A DNA stretch of 64,000 bases from Pseudooceanicola onchidii (GTDB taxonomy: Bacteria; Pseudomonadota; Alphaproteobacteria; Rhodobacterales; Rhodobacteraceae), in NCBI RefSeq assembly GCF_004959925.1, contig NZ_SPUW01000001.1, positions 930,001-994,000 on the forward strand, in the 5' to 3' direction. Positions 58,254 through 64,000 of this stretch are shown here, in pieces. The notes beneath the pieces are model-generated. The model ran no database searches. It saw only the letters and a list, made by a program, of their open reading frames with translations, and was not told where the DNA came from. The position numbers and the translations under genes are program-made. The stretch's first letter is position 1. Each line of letters opens with the position of its first letter.

Positions 58254-58841
58254 ATGGCCCGAACCGCAGGATCCCATTCCGCCCTGACCGCGCCCCGCAT
58301 CCGCGAGGCCGCGCAGGTGCTGTTCGCCCAACAGGGCTTTGCCGCCGTGTCGATGCGCCAGATCGCGGCCGAGGTCGGGGTGCAGGTCGGCGCGCTTTAC
58401 AATTACACCGCCGACAAGCAGAGCCTGCTGTTCGACCTGATGACCGCCCATCTTGAGGATCTGCTGGCGGCGCTGGATGCGCGCCCCTTGCCCGAGGATC
58501 CGGTCGCCGCGCTTGAGGTTTTCACGCGGTTCCACATCCGCTTTCACGCCGAACGCCCCGACGCCGTCTTCATCGCCTACATGGAACTGCGCAACCTCAC
58601 GCCCGACAACTTCGCCGCCGTCGAGGCGCTGCGCCACCGCTATGAGGACCGCCTGACCGCGATCCTCGCCTCGGGGCAGCAGACAGGCGCTTTCCGGATC
58701 GAGGACCCGCGCATCGCGACCATGGCCATCATCGCCATGCTGACGGGGGTCAACACCTGGTTCCGCCAGTCCGGTCGCCTAAGCCTGGAGGATGTCGAAG
58801 CCATCTACTGGGACATGACCCGCCGGATGGTGGCGGACTAG
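58254..58841 (+). CDS. TetR-family transcriptional regulator
   Basis: A 195-residue regulator with an N-terminal TetR HTH (~15-60: MRQIAAEVGVQVGALYNYTADK) and an all-helical ligand domain. The C-terminal half resembles regulators of fatty-acid or acyl-CoA-type genes, but the ligand is unknown. No ribosome-binding site is obvious because the operator occupies the space just before the ATG, so the transcript may be nearly leaderless. Confidence 0.88.
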   Translation: MARTAGSHSALTAPRIREAAQVLFAQQGFAAVSMRQIAAEVGVQVGALYNYTADKQSLLFDLMTAHLEDLLAALDARPLPEDPVAALEVFTRFHIRFHAERPDAVFIAYMELRNLTPDNFAAVEALRHRYEDRLTAILASGQQTGAFRIEDPRIATMAIIAMLTGVNTWFRQSGRLSLEDVEAIYWDMTRRMVAD

Positions 58842-58865
58842 GTCGCGTCCCAAGCCGACCCGTAG

Positions 58866-58885
58866 GGTGCGTGCTTGCACGCACC
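58866..58885. repeat. Perfect 9-bp-arm palindrome between convergent genes
   Basis: GGTGCGTGC-TT-GCACGCACC lies between the TetR gene stop and the stop of the convergent pirin gene. The surrounding GTAGGGTGCGTGC...GCACGCACC resembles REP-like elements I recall from Rhodobacterales genomes. It may end transcription from both sides. Confidence 0.5.
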
Positions 58886-58905
58886 GCACCCCGCGGACCA
58901 CGCCC

Positions 58906-59817
58906 CTAGTGCGCCGGCTTGATGAACGTCCCGTTGCGCAGTTCGGAAAACGCCTGCTGCAGTTCCTCGGCCGTGTTCATCACGATCGGACCGTGCCAGG
59001 CGACGGGTTCCTGGATCGGCGCGCCTGAAATCAGCAGAAAGCGCACACCCTCTTCGCCCGCCTGAACCGTGATCTCGTCGCCCGTGCCAAAGCGGATCAG
59101 GGTCCGGTTGCCGGACATGTCGCGAATGTTGACCTCTTCCCCGCGCACTTCCTTTTCCAGCAGCACGCCCGTGGGCGCCGAGGCATCGGCAAAGGCGGCC
59201 GATCCTTCGAAGACATAGGCAAAGGCGCGGCGGTAGAGGTCGACCGGAAGGGTCTTCTTCACCCCCGGCGGGATCGAGATATCGAGGTATTGCGGATCGG
59301 CGGCGATGCCGTCGACCGGCCCGCGCTTGCCCCAGAACTCGCCGACCACGACGCGCACGCGGGTGCCATCATCGTCGATGATCTCGGGGATCTCCTTGGC
59401 CTCGACGTCCTGGTAACGCGGGGTGGTCATCTTCAGGTCGCGCGGCAGGTTCGCCCAAAGCTGGAACCCGTGCATCTGGCCGTTGGCGTTGCCCTGCGGC
59501 ATCTCCTGATGCAGGATGCCGGACCCTGCTGTCATCCATTGCACGTCCCCCGCACCAAGCGACCCGGTGTTGCCCAAGCTGTCGGCATGATCGACCGTGC
59601 CCGACAGGACGTAGGTGATCGTCTCGATCCCGCGGTGTGGATGCCAGGGAAAGCCCGACTGGAAATCGCGCGGATCCTCGTTGCGGAAATCGTCGAACAG
59701 CAGGAAGGGGTCAAGCTCGCTCGGGCGGTGGAACCCGAAGGCGCGGTGCAGTTTCACGCCGGCCCCTTCCATGGTGGGTTGGGCGCGGCGGGTCTCAAGC
59801 GTGGGGCGGATGGACAT
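58906..59817 (-). CDS. Pirin family protein
   Basis: A 303-residue bicupin. The N-terminal cupin holds the metal ligands H59, H61 (WHPHRG), H103 and E105 (ILHQE), matching the iron site of pirin and of bacterial quercetinase-type pirins. The C-terminal cupin lacks ligands as usual. Function could be quercetinase or a redox-sensing regulator. The ATG follows GAGACGCCC with AAAGGAGA upstream. Confidence 0.92.
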   Translation of the reverse strand: MSIRPTLETRRAQPTMEGAGVKLHRAFGFHRPSELDPFLLFDDFRNEDPRDFQSGFPWHPHRGIETITYVLSGTVDHADSLGNTGSLGAGDVQWMTAGSGILHQEMPQGNANGQMHGFQLWANLPRDLKMTTPRYQDVEAKEIPEIIDDDGTRVRVVVGEFWGKRGPVDGIAADPQYLDISIPPGVKKTLPVDLYRRAFAYVFEGSAAFADASAPTGVLLEKEVRGEEVNIRDMSGNRTLIRFGTGDEITVQAGEEGVRFLLISGAPIQEPVAWHGPIVMNTAEELQQAFSELRNGTFIKPAH

Positions 59818-59955
59818 GGGCGTCTCCTTTCACCGCCAAATCTAGGGTGCCGCCCGCCATCGGCCAAGATGGCAAAGCCTTCGTCCCGGCACGGGATCTG
59901 TGCGGCAATCCACAGTGGGCTTGCAATGGACCAAGGGCTCCTCTACCGCAGCCGC

Positions 59956-60459
59956 ATGAGCCAGATCGACGCGACCTCCGCCCCGCTTGCCACGGTTTCC
60001 GTATCCCCCGGCCGCCGCATCTTCGGCGTCGCCGTTCTGGCGGGGCTGTCCGTGCTGCTGCTGCGCATGGCGCTGGCGGGGGCGGGCGGAAGCTGGCTGG
60101 ACGCGATGGTTCTGCTGATGGGGCTGGTCGCGGCCCTTGGGGCCTGGGTGATGTACCGGGCCACGCGGCGCAGCGTGATCCTGACCCGCGAGGGGGTGTT
60201 CGACAGCACCGGCACCTGCCTGACGACGCTGGACGACATCGTCACCGTCGATCGCGGCACCTTTGCCTTCAAGCCGTCGAACGGATTTCTTCTGCGCACC
60301 CGGACCAAGGCCACGCGCCTGTGGCAGCCGGGTCTTTACTGGCGCTTTGGTCGGCGGATCGGCGTCGGCGGCATCACTCGGGCCGCCGAGGCCAAGCAGA
60401 TGGCGGATGTCCTGGCCGTGACACTGGCCGAACGCGCCGCCGAGGATACGGCCGGTTAA
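59956..60459 (+). CDS. Small membrane protein of unknown function
   Basis: A 167-residue protein with two adjacent transmembrane helices (~22-42 and ~50-68) followed by a cytoplasmic PH-like segment (RRSVILTREGVFDSTG ... LDDIVTVDRGTFAFKPSNGFLLRT). It resembles small proteins with a bacterial PH-like domain, but I cannot name a family. Overlaps the end of the convergent TadE-like gene by four bases. Confidence 0.75.
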   Translation: MSQIDATSAPLATVSVSPGRRIFGVAVLAGLSVLLLRMALAGAGGSWLDAMVLLMGLVAALGAWVMYRATRRSVILTREGVFDSTGTCLTTLDDIVTVDRGTFAFKPSNGFLLRTRTKATRLWQPGLYWRFGRRIGVGGITRAAEAKQMADVLAVTLAERAAEDTAG

Positions 60460-61058
60460 CTTGGCGTGCCGTCGTCCCATTTCAGCTGGTCGGCGAAGCG
60501 CGGGTTGACGAAGACGACCGAGCGCATCTCGAAATCATCCATGCCGATCTTGAACGGGATCACATAGTTGTTCCAGGTCTCGACCAGGATGAATTCATCG
60601 CCGGATTCGACCTCTGGAAGGATTTGACGCAGGTTATTGACCGTGTTTTCGGTCAGCGCCTCATGGCTGCCGACGCCGCGTTTCTTGGACCATTTCACCG
60701 TGTACTTGTCGGTGTCCTGATCAAAGCTCAGAACCGACACGCGCATCGCGGGCGCATTCGACCGGGTCAGTGCCTGGAACAGTTCGAACGTGCTGTCGAC
60801 ATAGGTGTCGTTGATCTTGTCCGTTTCGCGCGAATAGGCGTCCGCTAGTGTAAAGGCGGCCTTCTGGTTCACGCTTTTCATCCGCAGCATGTCGAAAAAG
60901 CTGAACATGGCCACATAGGTCCAGATGACCAGCGGCAGCAGGATGATCGCTTCGGTCGCGACAAGGCCACGGGTGTCGCGGCCATAGTCGGCAATCGCAT
61001 GGCGCAGCCGGGCCGAGATCAGGGACAGGGCAGAGGGGCGGAACTGGGTCATGGCCAT
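60456..61058 (-). CDS. TadE/TadG-like pilus assembly protein
   Basis: A 200-residue protein with a pseudopilin-like N-terminus: a short basic segment, then DTRGLVATEAIILLPLVIWTYVAMFSFFD, i.e. Glu followed by a hydrophobic helix (~30-57), as in TadE-like minor pilins. The rest is periplasmic. The start may be ATG 61058 or 61052. Third in a run of three co-directional TadE/TadG genes; the main tad cluster is not in the window. Confidence 0.83.
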   Translation of the reverse strand: MAMTQFRPSALSLISARLRHAIADYGRDTRGLVATEAIILLPLVIWTYVAMFSFFDMLRMKSVNQKAAFTLADAYSRETDKINDTYVDSTFELFQALTRSNAPAMRVSVLSFDQDTDKYTVKWSKKRGVGSHEALTENTVNNLRQILPEVESGDEFILVETWNNYVIPFKIGMDDFEMRSVVFVNPRFADQLKWDDGTPS

Positions 61059-61059
61059 C

Positions 61060-61599
61060 TCAGGGTTCGTTCACGAATGCGGTGACGGAAAACAGGGACA
61101 TGTCCCCATTGCCGTCCTTGGCCACCTGTTCCCCCAGACCGAAGGTCGGGAAGACGGGGGCGATCTTGACGCAGGCCCGCAGCACCATCAGCTCGTTCGT
61201 GCCGCCGGTGACGAAGGCGCGGACCGGGCTCATTTCCTCGGACTTGTCGATGCAGTCGGCCTTGGGCGGCAGCGAGGTATAGGCGCGCAGGTCCACGGGC
61301 TGCATTTCAAGCCGCAGGCTGGCGCCACAGTCGGGCAGATAGCCGGCATAGGTGCAGATCCGGGATTTCACCTTGGCATGGGTCGGGTCGGTGACCAGCC
61401 CCAGCCGCAGGTCGCGCACCGCCATGTCGAGCCCGCGTTCCAGCATGGTCTGGCGGAAGGCCATCAGGCCCATTTCCGCCGAGGACAGCAGGAACATCAC
61501 GAAGACCGGCAGCATGACCGCAAAGTCCGCGATGACCGCGCCCGTCTCGTCGCCGAGCCAGCGTTTGAGGTGGGTCTTGAGAGAGAAGGAGCAGGTCAT
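61060..61599 (-). CDS. TadE-like pilus assembly protein
   Basis: A 179-residue protein with the TadE motif DETGAVIADFAVMLPVFVMFLLSSAEMGLMAFRQ (hydrophobic helix ~21-45) and several periplasmic Cys residues (~82, 91, 115, 142). Encoded between the TadG-like and second TadE-like genes; its ATG overlaps the stop of the TadG-like gene. Confidence 0.86.
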   Translation of the reverse strand: MTCSFSLKTHLKRWLGDETGAVIADFAVMLPVFVMFLLSSAEMGLMAFRQTMLERGLDMAVRDLRLGLVTDPTHAKVKSRICTYAGYLPDCGASLRLEMQPVDLRAYTSLPPKADCIDKSEEMSPVRAFVTGGTNELMVLRACVKIAPVFPTFGLGEQVAKDGNGDMSLFSVTAFVNEP

Positions 61600-63005
61600 C
61601 AGAGCGTCAGTCTCAGCTGCTTGAGGTTGCGGGCGATGGATTTGAAGGCGTCAGAGATCTGCACGCCCTCCACCCGGTAGAAGTGCGAGGCCGAAGAGGC
61701 GCAGTTTTCCATCTGCGTCGCGGCGTGATTGTTGATCTCGAACCCGATGGTGTAGATCAGGATGCCCTGGTTCTTGGCGGCGGTGCAGATGTTCTGCAGC
61801 AGCAGGTCGCCATAGGACGCGGAATAGGCCACTTCGAAGAATTCGTTCTGCAAGCTGTAGTCCGCATCGTCTTCGAAGATGTTGATCGCGTTGGTGGCCC
61901 AGTAATACCGCATGTCCGGCGTGTCGTAGGCGAATTCCTTGATCGTCTTGGTTTCGGTGTTCTGGCCATCGGTCATCAGCACGACAACCTTCAGGGCCAT
62001 GCCGTTCAGCGGCGCCGGGCGATCGCGGAAGGCTTCGTCAACCAGGCTGGCGTCGACCATGCTGTTGATCACCGGGCGGAAGGCCGGATCCAGCAGACCC
62101 ACACCCCATTTCATGCCAAGGTGGATTGAGGTCTGTTCGCTGCCCTGCAGCTGGCCGATCTGGGTCTTCAGCGCGGTGGCGTTCTGGCTGACCGGAGTGA
62201 TGCGTTCATAGCTGTTGGTCGGGCAGGGCGGCACAGGCCAGTAATCATAGTGCTTGAAGTAGGGCGCCTGCAGATAGTGATCCGCCGGATCGATCGCCGT
62301 CGTGTCGAAATCGGTCGCCTTGAACTTCACGCAGTAGGAATAGTTGTGCAACTGGCGCACGTTCATCCGGCTGAAGATCTCGTAGCCCGCGTTCACGTCG
62401 CCGGTATAGGGCACAAGGTTGACCGACACGTGGTTGACGGCCTCGGCCGGCAGCACGGTGTCGATGAATTCCTTCGCGGCCGTGTGCAGGCGCGTCATGC
62501 GGTTGTTGTCGCTCATCGAGCCCGAGATATCGAGAACCAGCGACACTTCGGAATCGCCCATGGCCTGTTCGGCGCGGCCCTGCACGGGCACGGTGAACTT
62601 CTCGAATCCGAGCGGCTTGAGGAAGGGGGTCTTCACGTCGGCCTTGAGCTTGACGGTGACGGACGTGCCCTGGGACGTGTCGACGGTGATGTCATCGCGC
62701 GAGATGTAGGAGGCAAGGTTCGCCTTGGCGAAATAGTCCATCACCACATCTTTGGGCAGCAGTTCGTTGTCCTTGTGTGCTGCGGCGAGTGTAGAGGTGT
62801 CGATGACCTGCTGGATCCGTGTCCGCTCCATCTCGGTCCGCATGACCTCGACGCCGAAGCCGGCGACGATCATCATGATCAGAAGAATACTCATCACCAG
62901 GGCCAGCATGACGCCGTCTTCCGCCTTGGCGTAATGCACGACATGCTGGCGCAGCCTGCTGCGCGCTGCCTGCACGAGATGGGCAATCCGGAACGTATCA
63001 GCCAT
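61599..63005 (-). CDS. TadG-like pilus assembly protein with von Willebrand A domain
   Basis: A 468-residue protein with an N-terminal TadE/G-type helix (~30-52, EDGVMLALVMSILLIMMIVAGFG) and a periplasmic von Willebrand A domain whose metal site is intact (D159-I-S161-G-S163; LMTDG near 335). It probably helps assemble Flp/Tad pili in the envelope. First of three genes, preceded by a 244-base region shared with the divergent dehydrogenase gene. Confidence 0.9.
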   Translation of the reverse strand: MADTFRIAHLVQAARSRLRQHVVHYAKAEDGVMLALVMSILLIMMIVAGFGVEVMRTEMERTRIQQVIDTSTLAAAHKDNELLPKDVVMDYFAKANLASYISRDDITVDTSQGTSVTVKLKADVKTPFLKPLGFEKFTVPVQGRAEQAMGDSEVSLVLDISGSMSDNNRMTRLHTAAKEFIDTVLPAEAVNHVSVNLVPYTGDVNAGYEIFSRMNVRQLHNYSYCVKFKATDFDTTAIDPADHYLQAPYFKHYDYWPVPPCPTNSYERITPVSQNATALKTQIGQLQGSEQTSIHLGMKWGVGLLDPAFRPVINSMVDASLVDEAFRDRPAPLNGMALKVVVLMTDGQNTETKTIKEFAYDTPDMRYYWATNAINIFEDDADYSLQNEFFEVAYSASYGDLLLQNICTAAKNQGILIYTIGFEINNHAATQMENCASSASHFYRVEGVQISDAFKSIARNLKQLRLTL

Positions 63006-63249
63006 GTCTCTACCTCTGTAGACCTGTCCCGCACCGTCCTGGACCGCGTGGGCAGACTTATTCTCCGTCGGAAGTGTTAACGGGGGATTCAGGCTGAAAT
63101 GCGGCCATATTGCGGTGTGTCGGGGGAAAGGGCCGGGATCGCGGACGATCCCCGGCGTTCACGTGAGATTAAACTTGTTAAGCTCAGGTGGTGACAGAGG
63201 CCCGATGCACGGGCAGGGTACCCTTGTTCCCAGCAGGAGGAGGCGGACG

Positions 63250-64000
63250 ATGAATGAAATGCCCAGAACCGAGCTGAGCTTTCGCGACAGCGTAGACCTG
63301 ATGTTCAACCGCGCGGTGGCGCTGGTCGACCTTCCGCCGGGGCTCGAGGAAAAGATCCGCGTGTCGAACGCGACCTACACGGTGCGCTTTGGCGTCCGCC
63401 TGCGGGGCCAGATCCACACCTTCACCGGCTACCGGTCGGTGCATTCGGAACACATGGAGCCGGTCAAGGGCGGCATCCGCTATGACCTGGCGGTCAACCA
63501 GAACGAGGTCGAGGCGCTGGCGGCGCTGATGACCTACAAGTGCGCGCTGGTCGAAGCCCCCTTCGGCGGATCCAAGGGCGGGCTCTGCATCGATCCCCGC
63601 GCCTGGGAGGAACACGAGCTTGAACAGATCACCCGCCGCTTTGCCTATGAGCTGATCAAGCGCGACCTGATCCACCCCGCGCAGAACGTCCCCGCGCCCG
63701 ACATGGGCACCGGAGAGCGTGAGATGGCCTGGATCGCCGACCAGTACAAACGGATGAACACCACCGACATCAACGGCAATGCCTGCGTCACCGGCAAGCC
63801 GATCGGCGGTGGCGGGATCCAGGGCCGGACCGAGGCCACAGGGCGCGGCGTGCAATACGCCCTGCAGGAATTCTTCCGCGAACCCCGCGACGTCGCCCGC
63901 ACCGGCATGGAAGGCGACCTGGACCGCAAGCGGGTGATCGTGCAGGGCCTGGGCAACGTGGGCTATCACGCGGCCAAGTTCCTGTCAGAAGAAGACGGCT
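63250..64000 (+). CDS. Glu/Leu/Phe/Val dehydrogenase, 3' truncated
   Basis: The first 250 residues of an amino-acid dehydrogenase, cut by the window end. The ATG follows AGGAGGAGG. Motifs: the substrate-binding PVKGGIRYDLAVNQNEVEALAALMTYKCALV, catalytic Lys in PFGGSKGGL, VPAPDMGTGEREMAW, and the start of the NAD(P) domain (VIVQGLGNVGYHAA). This form matches glutamate dehydrogenases of alphaproteobacteria, which interconvert glutamate and 2-oxoglutarate. Confidence 0.92.
   Translation, partial: MNEMPRTELSFRDSVDLMFNRAVALVDLPPGLEEKIRVSNATYTVRFGVRLRGQIHTFTGYRSVHSEHMEPVKGGIRYDLAVNQNEVEALAALMTYKCALVEAPFGGSKGGLCIDPRAWEEHELEQITRRFAYELIKRDLIHPAQNVPAPDMGTGEREMAWIADQYKRMNTTDINGNACVTGKPIGGGGIQGRTEATGRGVQYALQEFFREPRDVARTGMEGDLDRKRVIVQGLGNVGYHAAKFLSEEDG

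Noticed and set aside
59932-59941. Further copy of the quinoprotein-locus box (GACCAAGGGC) between pirin and the small membrane protein
   Set aside because: Only the ten-base core matches; the ATAY part is missing and the genes have no link to alcohol oxidation.
63132-63156. Terminator or operator hairpin (GCCGGGATCG / CGATCCCCGGC) before the glutamate-type dehydrogenase
   Set aside because: The stem has a bulge and no U-tract, and it lies in a divergent promoter region where no transcript should end; too weak to call.
1-64000. CRISPR arrays, insertion sequences, phage genes
   Set aside because: No regularly spaced repeats, transposase, integrase or structural phage genes were found on either strand.

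Overview
The window is GC-rich, densely coded and organised in short operons with many ATGA/TGATG start-stop overlaps. Its gene content (TAXI- and fused TRAP transporters, MttB-family methyltransferase homologue, soxBDAG-purU, frc-like sugar ABC system, Tad-type pilus genes, form II CO-dehydrogenase-like genes) points to an alphaproteobacterium of the Rhodobacterales (Roseobacter group). I see no phage, transposon, integrase or CRISPR array. One tRNA gene (Glu, UUC) is present. The first gene (MttB-like) and the last gene (glutamate-type dehydrogenase) run off the window.

Layout. 1-3.1 kb: end of an MttB-family methyltransferase, then an H-NOX protein overlapping a HNOBA-GGDEF diguanylate cyclase; the H-NOX lacks the haem ligand. 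3.3-7.4 kb: two acyl-CoA synthetase-type ligases divergent from an IclR regulator, with a perfect palindrome between them. 7.8-10.8 kb: dCache-PAS histidine kinase and FixJ-type regulator. 10.8-17.2 kb: a frc-like sugar uptake and utilisation locus (transaldolase, PfkB kinase, permease, binding protein on the minus strand; ATPase and ROK repressor on the plus strand) around a 41-bp operator-like palindrome.

17.2-39.6 kb is the most interesting part: a quinoprotein alcohol-oxidation locus. It holds a PQQ alcohol dehydrogenase of the ExaF/PedH type with the extra Asp that marks lanthanide-dependent enzymes, cytochrome PedF, a second c-type cytochrome, a MoxJ-like binding protein, the Ped/Lut-type ABC set (periplasmic binding protein, beta-propeller, small exported protein, ATPase, permease), a second ABC importer whose permease lies about 13 kb from its ATPase and binding protein, a NosR-like flavin/iron-sulfur membrane protein, a form II CO-dehydrogenase-like molybdenum hydroxylase operon (coxG-S-L-M), and a regulatory triad (LuxR-type response regulator, FIST protein, hybrid histidine kinase). 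Nearly every transcription unit here is preceded by the same 20-bp box (consensus RMCCWWRGTYNNATAY), which suggests one regulon linking alcohol oxidation, metal or cofactor uptake, the molybdenum hydroxylase and the NosR-like protein.

39.6-46.5 kb: a TAXI-TRAP transporter (binding protein, DUF1850 protein, fused permease) divergent from hutG-hutF and an IclR regulator, probably uptake plus the last steps of histidine-type catabolism. 46.5-53.4 kb: a GlxA/AraC regulator divergent from soxB-soxD-soxA-soxG-purU for sarcosine demethylation and C1-folate handling; SoxD has lost zinc ligands. 53.6-60.5 kb: housekeeping and stand-alone genes (yaeQ family, tRNA-Glu, recJ, hom, a small lipoprotein, TetR regulator with its operator, pirin, a small membrane protein). 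60.5-63 kb: three TadE/TadG-like pilus-assembly genes. 63.25 kb to the end: start of a Glu/Leu/Phe/Val dehydrogenase.

All functional statements rest on reading motifs and recalled family features; no database search was run.
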